64,000 nucleotides of DNA, taken from the NCBI RefSeq assembly GCF_000010785.1, contig NC_013799.1:1674001-1738000 (forward strand), given 5' to 3'. The notes beneath the pieces were generated by a model. That model was given only the letters and a program-made list of their open reading frames with translations, ran no database searches and was not told the origin of the DNA. Below, piece after piece: positions 47,583 to 57,035 of this stretch (its first letter is position 1; each line of letters starts with the position of its first letter). Source of the stretch: Hydrogenobacter thermophilus TK-6 (GTDB lineage: Bacteria > Aquificota > Aquificia > Aquificales > Aquificaceae). Made by a program: the position numbers and the translations under genes.

Positions 47583-47603
47583 ATGCGTGAGAGAAACACT
47601 TGA
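47583..47603 (+). other. Short upstream frame MRERNT overlapping the argS start
   Basis: ATG 47583 opens a six-codon frame ending at TGA 47601-47603. It contains two arginine codons (CGT, AGA) and overlaps the argS GTG start in another frame. With a TATAGT hexamer just upstream it would be the first AUG on the message. It may be chance, or a leader affecting argS translation. Confidence 0.3.
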
Positions 47604-49242
47604 AAGTAGTATAAAGGAGACAATAAAGGAAATTTACGGAATTAACATAGAAGGCTTTACCGTGGAGAAGCCAAAAGAGGAAAGTCTGGGTGATCTCTCT
47701 ACGAATGTTGCCTTTCTGGTAGCAAAGGAGCTCAAGATAAATCCAAAGGATGTGGCACAAGAGCTGGCAAAAAAGCTGAGCAACAAAAAGATGTTGGCAA
47801 AAGCAAGCGGTGGTTTTATAAACTTCACTTTTTCTGAAAATTTTTGGAGAGAGGAGTTTGAAAAGCTCTTAAAAGAAAGGGAGAAGTACTTTGTGGAAGA
47901 TATTGGTAAGGGGGAGAGTGTGCAGATAGAGTTTGTGAGCGCAAATCCTACAGGACCACTTCACCTGGGTCACGGTAGAGGTGCGGTGGTGGGAGATGTG
48001 CTGGCAAATCTCTTAGAAACATACGGCTATCGTGTGGTGAGAGAGTATTACATTAACGATGCTGGTTATCAGGTTTATCTGCTGGGGCTTTCTGTATTCT
48101 GCAGGTACATGGAACTTTTTGGACAGGAAGATGCAGAGCTTAAACAGGTTTATGAGAGGGAAGGATACAAGGGTAGTTATATTAAAAAACTCGCAGAAGA
48201 TGTAAAAGCCTTTTACGGTGATGCGCTTCTCAAGGAAGAAAGACAAAAAGCAATAGAAAGGCTCAGAGATTATGCAGTAAAAAGGCTCTTGGAGGAGATA
48301 AGAGACGATCTTGAACTTCTAAACATCAAATTTGATGTTTGGTATAGCGAAAGGTCCCTTTATGAGGAGGGGAAAGTTGAGCAGGTGATAAACCTACTCA
48401 GAGAGAGGGGCTACACCTACGAAAAAGATCAGGCACTGTGGTTCAGGTCCACAGATTTTGGAGATGACAAAGACAGGGTGCTTATAAGGTCTGACGGGAC
48501 TTACACTTACTTTGCCAGCGATGTGGCTTACCATTGGGAAAAGTATAAAAGAGGCTTTGCTCGTGTGATAAATGTATGGGGAGCAGACCATCACGGATAC
48601 CTTCCAAGATTAAAAGGAGCGCTATCCGCCCTGGGAGTGCCCCAAAACTGGCTCCATGTGCAGTTTGTTCAGATGGTGAGGCTCTTCAGCGCAGGACAGG
48701 AAGTAAGAATGTCCAAAAGGACTGGAGAGTTTGTAACCCTTAGGGAGCTTGTGGAAGAGGTCGGGTCTGATGCAGTAAGGTTTACCTTCCTGACCAAAAG
48801 AAGCGATACTCCCTTGGATTTTGACATAGACCTTTTGAAGAAGAAAAGCTCAGAAAATCCTGTATTTTATGTACAGTACATGCATGCCAGAATAAGGGGG
48901 GTGTTTAGAGAGGTGCTCTCAAGATTTGGCATAGATGCAGACAAGGAAGAGCTTAATAAATTTGTCTATAACTTAAGGGAAGAGCAGGAGCTAAAACTTG
49001 TAAAGAAGGCAGTATCTCTAAAAGACTCTATAAAAGAAGCAGCCCTTAGATGGCTTCCTCACATAATAACCTATGAACTTATAGACCTTGCTAAGGACTT
49101 TCACAACTACTATAACCATTATCGTGTTATAGTTGAAGACAGAGAAGTTATGCTTTCACGGCTTGCTCTATTCAAAGGCATTGAAACCTCAGTAAAGTTT
49201 GCACTAAAATTAATGAAGGTATCCGCACCAGAAAGAATGTGA
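47587..49242 (+). CDS. argS: Arginyl-tRNA synthetase
   Basis: ArgS charges tRNA-Arg. The 551 residues are full length for the class I enzyme, with an N-terminal additional domain, the HIGH-type motif PTGPLHLGHGRGAVVGD near residue 120, the KMSK-type RMSKRTGEFVTL near residue 375, and a DALR anticodon-binding domain. The start is a GTG at 47587, because the nearby ATG at 47583 is out of frame and no ATG in frame precedes the conserved region. The SPOR gene follows 12 bp downstream. Confidence 0.96.
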   Translation: MRETLESSIKETIKEIYGINIEGFTVEKPKEESLGDLSTNVAFLVAKELKINPKDVAQELAKKLSNKKMLAKASGGFINFTFSENFWREEFEKLLKEREKYFVEDIGKGESVQIEFVSANPTGPLHLGHGRGAVVGDVLANLLETYGYRVVREYYINDAGYQVYLLGLSVFCRYMELFGQEDAELKQVYEREGYKGSYIKKLAEDVKAFYGDALLKEERQKAIERLRDYAVKRLLEEIRDDLELLNIKFDVWYSERSLYEEGKVEQVINLLRERGYTYEKDQALWFRSTDFGDDKDRVLIRSDGTYTYFASDVAYHWEKYKRGFARVINVWGADHHGYLPRLKGALSALGVPQNWLHVQFVQMVRLFSAGQEVRMSKRTGEFVTLRELVEEVGSDAVRFTFLTKRSDTPLDFDIDLLKKKSSENPVFYVQYMHARIRGVFREVLSRFGIDADKEELNKFVYNLREEQELKLVKKAVSLKDSIKEAALRWLPHIITYELIDLAKDFHNYYNHYRVIVEDREVMLSRLALFKGIETSVKFALKLMKVSAPERM

Positions 49243-49254
49243 AGGAGGAAAAAG

Positions 49255-49797
49255 ATGAAGAGGGAAAGGTTGGTAGTCTTGCTAGGCATCTTAGTAGCCT
49301 TAGTCTTCTTTTATTTAGGACTAAATGCTTGGATTAAAAATAAGGAGGAAAAGATCACGCCACCCCCTGTAGTAATACAACCCAAACCCAAGCAAACAGC
49401 ACCCCCAACTCCACCACCACCTGAACCAGCACAGCCACCCGCAGAAGAAAAACCCAAGGAAGAAGAGAAAAAAGCCAAAAAGGTGGAAGAAAAGCCTATT
49501 GTAAAGAAGGTAAAACCCGCAGAGGAAAAACCTAAGGAAGAGAAAAGGAAGGAAGAAGTTAAAAGACCTGAGAAAGAAAACCTTAAACAAAAGACTTACT
49601 TGGTTCAAGTAGGAGCGTTTTCCAAAGCTGAGAATGCGCAAAAAGCTCTCAAAAAAGCAAAAGACTTAGGTTATAAAGGTTCAATAGTGGAAGAAGATGG
49701 TCTTTATAAGGTAAGATTGAAGATCACTACGGCAGATATAGGGAAGGATGTGAGCAGGTTAAAGGGTCAATTTGGTAGCGTAATTATCAAACAATGA
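49255..49797 (+). CDS. SPOR-domain membrane protein
   Basis: The 180-residue protein has a short cytoplasmic N-terminus, one membrane span (VVLLGILVALVFFYLGLNAW), a long Pro/Lys/Glu-rich linker and a C-terminal SPOR domain from about residue 110 (TYLVQVGAFSKAENAQKALK). SPOR domains bind denuded peptidoglycan at division sites, so this is a cell-envelope or division protein. It has an SD GGAGG and overlaps the next gene by 4 nt. Confidence 0.88.
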   Translation: MKRERLVVLLGILVALVFFYLGLNAWIKNKEEKITPPPVVIQPKPKQTAPPTPPPPEPAQPPAEEKPKEEEKKAKKVEEKPIVKKVKPAEEKPKEEKRKEEVKRPEKENLKQKTYLVQVGAFSKAENAQKALKKAKDLGYKGSIVEEDGLYKVRLKITTADIGKDVSRLKGQFGSVIIKQ

Positions 49798-50873
49798 AAA
49801 AGCCTATTTTTTTTATACTTCTTATCTTACTATCATGCGCAGTCAGAGATGAACAGAGAACAAAAGAATGGCAGTACTACTACGATATGGGTATGTCCTC
49901 CTATGTAGCCAAGAATTACTCCGATGCTATTGCTAACTTCTTTAGGGCTACGCAGATAGCACCTAAGGAGCCAAAAGTATGGAACGCCCTTGGACTTGCC
50001 TATACGGAAGCTAAGGAGTTTCAAAAAGCAGAAAGCTCTTTTCAGAAAGCTTTAGAAATTGATCCCGCATACACAGAAGCCAAAATGAACTTAGGCATAC
50101 TTTATTACAAAGCAAAAGATTACACAAAAGCAAAAAACATCCTTGAGGATGCGCTAAAAGACGAAACTTTTTCGCAGAAGCACATGGCTTATTATTACCT
50201 TGCAAAGGTTTATAAGGCACTGGGGGAGGACAATAAATATTTGGAAAACTTAGAGAAGGCTACCGCCTACAACCCACTATTCTTAGAAGCTCAGATGGAG
50301 CTTGCAGAAGAGTACGAAAGGAGAGGAGAGTACGAAAAGGCAAAGTATGTTTATACAACGCTTCTTAATAACAACGTAGATATCCCTTTAGTCTCTCTTA
50401 GCCTCGCAAGAGTGAACTTTGAACTTGGCAATTACGAAGAGTCCAAGAGCATCATAAAGAGTATTCTTGAGAGGAAGGATGGTGATAATTTTGTAAAAAG
50501 TCAAGCATACAGTCTATTAAATAAGATACTTATAGCTGAACAAGAAAGATACATACGCAGTTTACACAAAGGAGCGGAAGAAAAGCCAGAGGAGGAGCAA
50601 AAACTAACACCAGCACTACAATCCGTTAAAGAGGTGCAACCTCCGGTGCAGGAAAAGGTCTACGCCATACAGCTGGGAAGTTTCTCTTCTTACGAGAGAG
50701 CAGATGCCTTTAAGAAGAAGTTAGAAGGTTCACTCAAAGATGTAAGAGTGGTGGAACAGTCGGGGGTTTATAAGGTTATATACGGAAGATTCACCAGCAG
50801 AGAAGAGGCAGAAAAGAAGCAAAGAGATCTTCTAAAAAACTTTAATATTCTGGGGTTTATAGTGGAGCAGTGA
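49794..50873 (+). CDS. TPR lipoprotein with C-terminal SPOR domain
   Basis: The 359-residue protein has a short lipoprotein signal (FFILLILLSC, lipid cysteine C15), about six tetratricopeptide repeats (starting at WQYYYDMGMSSYVAKNYSDA, then WNALGLAYTEAKEFQKAESS and so on) and a C-terminal SPOR domain (VYAIQLGSFSSYERADAFKK). TPR lipoproteins act as scaffolds for outer-membrane machines such as pilus secretins. It is coupled to the preceding SPOR gene by ATGA. Confidence 0.88.
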   Translation: MKKPIFFILLILLSCAVRDEQRTKEWQYYYDMGMSSYVAKNYSDAIANFFRATQIAPKEPKVWNALGLAYTEAKEFQKAESSFQKALEIDPAYTEAKMNLGILYYKAKDYTKAKNILEDALKDETFSQKHMAYYYLAKVYKALGEDNKYLENLEKATAYNPLFLEAQMELAEEYERRGEYEKAKYVYTTLLNNNVDIPLVSLSLARVNFELGNYEESKSIIKSILERKDGDNFVKSQAYSLLNKILIAEQERYIRSLHKGAEEKPEEEQKLTPALQSVKEVQPPVQEKVYAIQLGSFSSYERADAFKKKLEGSLKDVRVVEQSGVYKVIYGRFTSREEAEKKQRDLLKNFNILGFIVEQ

Positions 50874-50887
50874 GAAGTTACAAAAAT

Positions 50888-51769
50888 ATGAAAGAAATAA
50901 CAATGAACGATTACTTAGAATTCATAAAAGAAAACGATTTTGTCATTATTGAAAGTGTAAAAGTAAAGTTAAACAAAACTTGGAGCATCAAATCATACGG
51001 CCCTAAAGAATACTTTCCTGAAAAAACAACTGTCTGGAGTTTTCCCAATAGAGGAAGTTGGGCAACTCATAAGGGAAATTACAGGGGAAACTGGTCTCCT
51101 TATGTTCCAAGAAATCTTATTTTAAAATACACAAATAAAGGGGATTGGGTCCTTGACCAGATGATGGGGAGTGGAACCACGCTTGTTGAGGCAAAATTGC
51201 TGGAGAGAAATGCAATAGGTGTTGATATTAATTTGGACGCTGTAATGGTTGCTTTAGATCGTTTAAACTTCCCTTACGGGCAATCAACTATAAAAACATA
51301 CTGGGGAGATGCAAGAAACTTAGATAAGATTGAGAGCCAAAGCATTGATTTAATCGCTACGCATCCACCTTATGCCAATATGATCTCCTATACAAAAAAC
51401 AAAAAGCTAAGTGATGATCTTTCACTGCTATCCCCTGAAGAGTATCTAAAAGAAATGAGAAAAGTTGCGGAAGAGTCTTACAGGGTGTTAAAACCCGGTA
51501 AAGTGTGTGCTATTTTAATTGGTGATACGAGAAAGTACAAGCACTATGTGCCTATTGCCTTTAGAGTTATGCAGGTATTTTTAGAAGCAGGGTTTATTTT
51601 GAGAGAAGACATTATTAAATTGCAATGGAAAATGAAGGCTACAAGAGAAAAATGGCGAGCAAAGGAATACGATTTTTATCTTATTGCACATGAGCATATT
51701 TTTGTCTTCAGGAAGCCGGAGAAGGAGGAGGAGTATAGAAAATATAAATTGAGTGTTAACATCTTTTGA
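50888..51769 (+). CDS. Orphan N6/N4-type DNA methyltransferase
   Basis: This 293-residue DNA amino-methyltransferase has SAM motif I DQMMGSGTTLVEA (90-102) before catalytic motif IV THPPYANM (158-165), i.e. the I-then-IV order. No restriction endonuclease is adjacent. The gene is visibly richer in A+T than its neighbours, which suggests horizontal acquisition. ATG 50888 is chosen; a GTG at 50870 that overlaps the upstream stop and an ATG at 50903 are alternatives. Its end overlaps the convergent Mut7-C gene by 14 bp. Confidence 0.82.
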   Translation: MKEITMNDYLEFIKENDFVIIESVKVKLNKTWSIKSYGPKEYFPEKTTVWSFPNRGSWATHKGNYRGNWSPYVPRNLILKYTNKGDWVLDQMMGSGTTLVEAKLLERNAIGVDINLDAVMVALDRLNFPYGQSTIKTYWGDARNLDKIESQSIDLIATHPPYANMISYTKNKKLSDDLSLLSPEEYLKEMRKVAEESYRVLKPGKVCAILIGDTRKYKHYVPIAFRVMQVFLEAGFILREDIIKLQWKMKATREKWRAKEYDFYLIAHEHIFVFRKPEKEEEYRKYKLSVNIF

Positions 51770-52211
51770 GGATGTGTTTGAGCATCTTCTCCATTTTGGG
51801 AAAGTGGGTGCCTTTCCAAAAGATGCTTTTACATTGAAGGCATTGCGTAAAGTCATAACCAAACTCGTAAACTAAGGGTGGAATGCTATCTTTCACATAC
51901 TCTTTACTTACGGAAATGAGCTGACTGTTACAGTAAGGGCACCTGTTTAGTAAAAGTTTAGGTTTTATGCGGAAGTATTTGACAATTAAGCAGAGTTGAA
52001 CTTCCCAATCATCCTTTGGGATGATAAGGTAAGAAATACCCCAGCTTGCTAAGTGCCTCTCCCACTTTTTTGAGGTAGTTATAAAAACTCTATCCGCATA
52101 GCTAAGCACATCCCTTTTATTTATGGCACCTTTTAATACCTCAACATCCTGACCTAAAAATCTGAGCCACTTAGCCAGCTTTTCCAGGTCCGCCTCAAGT
52201 AGGAACTTCAA
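51756..52211 (-). CDS. Mut7-C RNase-domain protein with zinc ribbon
   Basis: The 151-residue protein begins [20 protein letters not shown], the typical Mut7-C start with a PIN-like acidic residue pattern, including ADRVFITTSKKWERH near residue 40. A zinc ribbon follows (CPYCNSQL near residue 91, CLQCKSIFWKGTH near residue 128). The family is predicted to be RNases, with roles untested in bacteria. The start overlaps the leuC end by 17 nt. Confidence 0.82.
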   Translation of the reverse strand: MKFLLEADLEKLAKWLRFLGQDVEVLKGAINKRDVLSYADRVFITTSKKWERHLASWGISYLIIPKDDWEVQLCLIVKYFRIKPKLLLNRCPYCNSQLISVSKEYVKDSIPPLVYEFGYDFTQCLQCKSIFWKGTHFPKMEKMLKHILKRC

Positions 52212-53481
52212 TCTCCTCCAGCTTTACAACTTCCTCGGGGTGTGCGATCCTTCCCAGCACCGCACTTGCAGCAACCACAGCTGGATTTGCCAGATAGGCT
52301 TCGCTCTTAGGATGCCCCATCCTTCCGGGAAAGTTCCTGTTGGATGTGGAGATGCACCTCTCACCCTCCGCAAGGATACCCATGTGCCCACCCAGACACG
52401 GACCGCAGGTGGAGACAGAAACTATGCATCCAGCTTCAGTAAAGATGTCTATCAGCCCTTCATGAAGAGCTTGATGATACACATTTTTGGAGGCAGGTAT
52501 AACAATACAACGCACATAAGGATGCACCTTTTTACCTTTTAGTACGCTGGCTGCAAGTCTGAGGTCTTCTATCCTTCCGTTGGTACATGAGCCTATGAAG
52601 GCTTGGTCTATGGTTATGTGGGTTGACTCGCTTACAGGATGTACATTTGATGGAAGGTATGGCCATGCAACAAGAGGTTCTATTTTACCGGCATCCCATT
52701 CATAAACTTCTACGTAATGGGCGTCTGGGTCGCTGTTGTATATCTTCCAAGGCTTCTTTGCTCTTTGAGAAACATACTCTAAGGTTTTTTCATCAGGTGC
52801 TATTATGCCGCTCTTCCCACCTGCTTCTATTGCCATGTTGGCAATGGTGAGTCTTTGCTCCACCGACAGGTCTCTTATAGCTTCACCTTCAAACTCCATA
52901 GCCCTGTATAGTGCTCCATCAACACCTATCTGCCCTATGGTGTGGAGTATTAGGTCTTTGCCTGTGACCCAGGGCTGAAGCTTTCCGTAGAATATAAACT
53001 TCATGGATTCGGGAACTTTTAGCCATATCTCACCCGTTGCTAATGCGTAAGCAAGGTCCGTAGAACCCACGCCTGTAGCAAAAGCTCCTATACCCCCGTA
53101 AGTGCATGTGTGGGAATCCGCACCTATAACTAAATCTCCAGGTACCACAATACCCTGCTCGGGAAGTATAGTGTGCTCTATACCTTCTCCCTCTTGAAAG
53201 AACCATTTTATGTTATGCTTTCTTGCAAACTCTCTTACCATCTTTGCCTGCTCTGCAGACTTTATATCCTTTGCAGGCACAAAGTGCGACAGCACCAAAG
53301 CCACTTTATCAGGGTCAAATACCTTGTCTATTGAGTACTTCTCCAGCGTCTTTATGGCAAGAGGTGCTGTCACATCGTTAGCCATAGCAAGGTCAACCTT
53401 TGCGGTGATGAGCTCCCCAGGATAAACCTCTCTTTTCCCGGCATGGTCTGCGAGGATCTTCTCCGTTATGGTCATGCCCAT
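52195..53481 (-). CDS. leuC: 3-isopropylmalate dehydratase large subunit
   Basis: LeuC is the aconitase-type Fe-S subunit that isomerises isopropylmalate in leucine synthesis. The 428 residues contain [18 protein letters not shown] near residue 122 and cluster cysteines in [11 protein letters not shown] near residue 298 and [11 protein letters not shown] near residue 357. The length is that of the shorter, archaeal-type LeuC (HACN-like) rather than the 465-residue E. coli form, so a related dehydratase such as homoaconitase remains possible. leuD is not in the window. It overlaps the ftsH end by 10 nt. Confidence 0.88.
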   Translation of the reverse strand: MGMTITEKILADHAGKREVYPGELITAKVDLAMANDVTAPLAIKTLEKYSIDKVFDPDKVALVLSHFVPAKDIKSAEQAKMVREFARKHNIKWFFQEGEGIEHTILPEQGIVVPGDLVIGADSHTCTYGGIGAFATGVGSTDLAYALATGEIWLKVPESMKFIFYGKLQPWVTGKDLILHTIGQIGVDGALYRAMEFEGEAIRDLSVEQRLTIANMAIEAGGKSGIIAPDEKTLEYVSQRAKKPWKIYNSDPDAHYVEVYEWDAGKIEPLVAWPYLPSNVHPVSESTHITIDQAFIGSCTNGRIEDLRLAASVLKGKKVHPYVRCIVIPASKNVYHQALHEGLIDIFTEAGCIVSVSTCGPCLGGHMGILAEGERCISTSNRNFPGRMGHPKSEAYLANPAVVAASAVLGRIAHPEEVVKLEEIEVPT

Positions 53482-55349
53482 GACTTTACCTCCTTCTGGG
53501 TGTTTTTCTCAAGACTGGTCTCTTCCTTCTTACACTCGTTCTTTATCTCAATACCGTAAAGTTTCAGTACTTCAACAAACTCCTCGCAAGATATGGTTTC
53601 CTTCTCCAGAAGCTTCTTTACCACAGCTTTAAGGGGTTCCTTGTAAGTCTCTATGGTTTTTCTCGTCTCTTCGTATGCCCACGTAAGTATGTTTTTAACC
53701 TCCTGGTCTATTTCCCTTCTTAGCTCTTCGCTTATATCCACCGATGTAGTCATGCCTCCCAAGAAGGGATTTATCGTCTTTCTTACCGCGAGCGGTCCCA
53801 CCCTCTCACTCATTCCCCACATGGAAACCATTCTGTAGGCAAGCTCGGTTGCTCTCTGAAGGTCATTTTCTGCACCGGTAGTTATGCCCTCTCTTCCGTA
53901 GAAAACCTCCTCAGCAGCACGCCCACCCATAAGTGTAAGTATCTTTCCCATGAGATCCTCCTTGTCATACATATGCTTGTCATCTATGGGTAGCTGCTGA
54001 GTGACTCCAAGAGCCATACCTCTGGGTATTATGGAGACTTTGTGAAGAGGATCAGAACCTGGCACCATCAAGCTCATGAGAGCGTGGCCTGCTTCGTGGT
54101 ATGCTATCTTTTCCTTTTCCTTTGGGGATATAACCATTCCCTTTCTTTCAAGACCCATGGTGACTCTGTCTATAGCTTCTTCTATATCCTCCATCTCTAT
54201 GTAGTTTTTGCCGTTTCTTGCTGCAAGAAGAGCGGCTTCGTTGAGCACATTCTCAAGGTCTGCACCTGTAAAGCCCGGTGTAGCTCTTGCTACTATCTCT
54301 AAATCCACATTGGGAGCGAGCTTTTTGTCCTTTGCGTGAACCTTGAGTATTTCGTATCTTCCTCTTACATCAGGTCTTGGTATAAAGATCTGTCTATCAA
54401 ACCTTCCCGGTCTTAATAGGGCTGGGTCAAGAATATCCGGTCTGTTGGTAGCCGCTATGACTATGATGCCCTCCGATGTATCAAATCCATCCATTTCCAC
54501 TAAAAGCTGGTTGAGGGTTTGCTCCCTCTCGTCGTGTCCACCCCCGAGATTGACCACTCCCCTTGACCTGCCTACCGCATCTATCTCATCTATAAATATG
54601 ATGCAGGGAGCGTGCTTTTTGGCTGTGTCAAATAGATCCCTTACCCTTGCTGCCCCAACTCCCACAAACATCTCAACAAAGTCCGACCCTGACACGGATA
54701 TAAAAGGTACATGAGCCTCACCTGCTATAGCCTTTGCAAGGAGAGTTTTACCTACCCCCGGTTCTCCATAAAGAAGCACACCTTTGGGTGGTCTTCCGCC
54801 CAGCCTTTGAAACTTTACAGGGTCTTTAAGATACTCAATGATCTCCTTAACCTCTTCTTTTACCTCTTCCATGCCAGCTACATGGTTAAGCGTCACCTTG
54901 GGTTTTTCATCTATGTACACTTTTGCTCTGCTCTTTCCAAAGCTGAAAGCCCTTGAGTTAGGATTGCCTCCACCGCTTACCTGTCTCATCATGTATATCC
55001 ATATACCTATAAAGAGAAGAATGGGAAGCCATGATATTAAAAAGCTCACAAGCCATCCGCTGTGCTCTGGAACTGAGACCTCAACTTTCACGCCTTTGTC
55101 CATAAGCTTTCCCACTATATCCGAACCCGGTGGTATGCCCGTCTCTATCCTCTGACCGTCAGTGGTGACACCCACTATGACATTGTCCTTTACTTTAACT
55201 TCCTTAAGCTTACCCTCTTCCGCCAGCTGCAGAACTGTATTTAAAGGTGTTTTCACTACCGTCTCTTTACTCCCCTCAAAGAGATTAAAGGCAAGGATCA
55301 TAAAGCCCAGTATGAGTATCCATACAAAAAGATTCTTTGCCCACTGCAT
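53472..55349 (-). CDS. ftsH: ATP-dependent membrane zinc metalloprotease FtsH
   Basis: FtsH is a hexameric AAA+ protease of the inner membrane that degrades misfolded membrane and regulatory proteins. The 625 residues have two N-terminal membrane spans ([18 protein letters not shown] and [19 protein letters not shown]), an AAA domain with Walker [11 protein letters not shown], Walker [11 protein letters not shown] and the SRH region, and zinc motif HEAGH near residue 420. The C-terminus is charged. tilS lies 31 bp upstream. Confidence 0.97.
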   Translation of the reverse strand: MQWAKNLFVWILILGFMILAFNLFEGSKETVVKTPLNTVLQLAEEGKLKEVKVKDNVIVGVTTDGQRIETGIPPGSDIVGKLMDKGVKVEVSVPEHSGWLVSFLISWLPILLFIGIWIYMMRQVSGGGNPNSRAFSFGKSRAKVYIDEKPKVTLNHVAGMEEVKEEVKEIIEYLKDPVKFQRLGGRPPKGVLLYGEPGVGKTLLAKAIAGEAHVPFISVSGSDFVEMFVGVGAARVRDLFDTAKKHAPCIIFIDEIDAVGRSRGVVNLGGGHDEREQTLNQLLVEMDGFDTSEGIIVIAATNRPDILDPALLRPGRFDRQIFIPRPDVRGRYEILKVHAKDKKLAPNVDLEIVARATPGFTGADLENVLNEAALLAARNGKNYIEMEDIEEAIDRVTMGLERKGMVISPKEKEKIAYHEAGHALMSLMVPGSDPLHKVSIIPRGMALGVTQQLPIDDKHMYDKEDLMGKILTLMGGRAAEEVFYGREGITTGAENDLQRATELAYRMVSMWGMSERVGPLAVRKTINPFLGGMTTSVDISEELRREIDQEVKNILTWAYEETRKTIETYKEPLKAVVKKLLEKETISCEEFVEVLKLYGIEIKNECKKEETSLEKNTQKEVKSWA

Positions 55350-55380
55350 CCATTTACCTCCTAATAAGGATTAAACATAA

Positions 55381-56331
55381 TCAACCTTCCTGCCTTTGCA
55401 AGTATAAGTAGTCACCCTCTGCTTTTAGCCTTTTCCCATCTCCCAGCTCCATAATCCCACCTTTTTTTGCCAGTGAAAGAACCTGGTCTATTTTTCTTAA
55501 GTCTCTTATGCCAAGCCAAAGGTAGATGACCCTCCTTTGCAATGCCGGGTGCAAAGATGTTAACACATCTCTGCGCAGTGCCTGACCTTGCGTGCACTCT
55601 TTTAGAGCTTTTAGAGCTTGCTCGTTGATAAATTCTCCCTCCTTTTTAAGAATGTCTCTGAGCCTGAGCACCGAATCCTCAAGAGAGGCATTTATTTTTT
55701 TAAGCTCTGGAAGGACACGGTGCCTTATTCTATTTCTTGCGTAATTGATGTCATAATTGGTAGCATCTTCTACCCAAGCCTCACCCCTTGAGATGACAAA
55801 GTCTTTAATTTCTTCTTTGGTAACCAGGTAAAGAGGTCTTACTATGTCCTCTGTCTTTTCGTCAAAACCTGTCAGTCCTTCAAGACCTGCGCCTCTCACC
55901 AACCACAGGATTACTGTTTCCACAAGGTCGTTAAGATGGTGAGCTGTAGCAATAATGTCAAATCCCTCCTTCTGTTTTATACTCCTGAGTGCTTTATATC
56001 TTACTTCTCTGGCAAGCGCCTCAAGATTTTCGCCTTCTTCCTCCGCCATCTTTTTTACATGGAATCTTTCAACAAAGATCTCCAGGCGCTTCCTTCTGGC
56101 AAATTCCACTGCAAAATCCTCGTCCCTGTCTGACTGAGCCCTTATGCCGTGGTTTATGTGTGCAAGAGCAACCCTCTTTAACTTAAAAAAGTCTTTGAGT
56201 TCCAGAAGAGCTAAGACAAGCGCAACAGAATCTATGCCTCCCGAGAAAGCCACCAGCACAGAAGCATGCTCAGGTATGAGTTTTTTCCGTCTTTGGAGTG
56301 TAATCACTTTCCTGAGCAGGGTTTGAGCCAT
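55381..56331 (-). CDS. tilS: tRNA(Ile)-lysidine synthase
   Basis: TilS converts C34 of the CAU-anticodon tRNA-Ile2 to lysidine so that it reads AUA. The 316 residues show the N-type PP-loop SVLVAFSGGIDSVALVLAL near residue 25, HINHGIRAQSDRDEDF near residue 58 and ATAHHLNDLVETVILWLVRG near residue 128. The C-terminal domain is short compared with E. coli, as in Aquifex. A CAT-anticodon tRNA lies at 40780-40851. Confidence 0.94.
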   Translation of the reverse strand: MAQTLLRKVITLQRRKKLIPEHASVLVAFSGGIDSVALVLALLELKDFFKLKRVALAHINHGIRAQSDRDEDFAVEFARRKRLEIFVERFHVKKMAEEEGENLEALAREVRYKALRSIKQKEGFDIIATAHHLNDLVETVILWLVRGAGLEGLTGFDEKTEDIVRPLYLVTKEEIKDFVISRGEAWVEDATNYDINYARNRIRHRVLPELKKINASLEDSVLRLRDILKKEGEFINEQALKALKECTQGQALRRDVLTSLHPALQRRVIYLWLGIRDLRKIDQVLSLAKKGGIMELGDGKRLKAEGDYLYLQRQEG

Positions 56332-56335
56332 AGTT

Positions 56336-57034
56336 TTATGTTATGCACCTTTTTATGAGCTTTTCCCAGTTTTGGAGGGAGTTAAGATGGGCAAAGATGG
56401 CGCGAAGGTAGCCTTTTGAGGAGAGTTCTCTAAGCACATCTTTTGGAAGGTCTATAAGCCTCTCTTCTTCCACCATATTGAAGGACACTTCTATGTTTTC
56501 GTAAGTGAGCCTTGCCCCTACTATAAGGTTGAGGTCAAAAAGTGTATTTATAAAATCCTGAGTTTGCGCCTTACCCTCCTGAAGTTTTAAAGAGTAGGTA
56601 AAAAATCTCTCTTCCAAGTGAGGGTTTATGGTCTGACCTTCCCAGAGAGGTGTGCCTTGGCTTTCGGAAAATCCCGGACAGGTAAGGTCAAAGGCTAAAT
56701 AGCCACCTTCTATTAAAAAGGGATACTGTCTGCAAGTGTAAGGCTTTTCTTCTTCTATAGCACAGCCAACACCATCTTTTAAGTAGAGGCACCCTCTTTT
56801 ATCCTCTTTGAGCCTAAGGTAAGCACACAGAAGCCTTTCCTCTCTTTGTTGCTCGTCCACCTCCACAGTTATAACCACGGGAAAGTGTTTGGAAAGGCGA
56901 TAAATCTCCTCAAGGACTATAAAGGTACGGTCGGGGATAAAACAGCAACTTGAAAGGCATTGAGAGTTTAGACACTGCCAGCGCAGGTGTGCGTGATCCT
57001 TAGCATCAAGGAAAACCACTTTTGAAAATAGCAT
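56336..57034 (-). CDS. YkgJ-family cysteine-cluster protein
   Basis: The 232-residue protein has the YkgJ pattern of clustered cysteines: RWQCLNSQCLSSCC near residue 20, RGCLYL, GVGCAIEEEKPYTCRQYPF near residue 90 and FDLTCPGF. These proteins probably bind zinc or an Fe-S cluster; their role is not settled. It lies 1 bp after the tsaB-like gene and 4 bp before tilS, in a group of tRNA-modification genes. Confidence 0.82.
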   Translation of the reverse strand: MLFSKVVFLDAKDHAHLRWQCLNSQCLSSCCFIPDRTFIVLEEIYRLSKHFPVVITVEVDEQQREERLLCAYLRLKEDKRGCLYLKDGVGCAIEEEKPYTCRQYPFLIEGGYLAFDLTCPGFSESQGTPLWEGQTINPHLEERFFTYSLKLQEGKAQTQDFINTLFDLNLIVGARLTYENIEVSFNMVEEERLIDLPKDVLRELSSKGYLRAIFAHLNSLQNWEKLIKRCIT

Positions 57035-57035
57035 A

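Noticed and set aside
47583-47603. ATG 47583 as the true argS start
   Set aside because: It is out of frame and stops after six codons; the in-frame GTG at 47587 leads into the conserved protein.
49321-49641. Minus-strand frame opposite the SPOR linker with a very hydrophobic translation
   Set aside because: The hydrophobicity simply mirrors the Lys/Glu/Pro-rich linker on the coding strand; there is no independent evidence of a gene.
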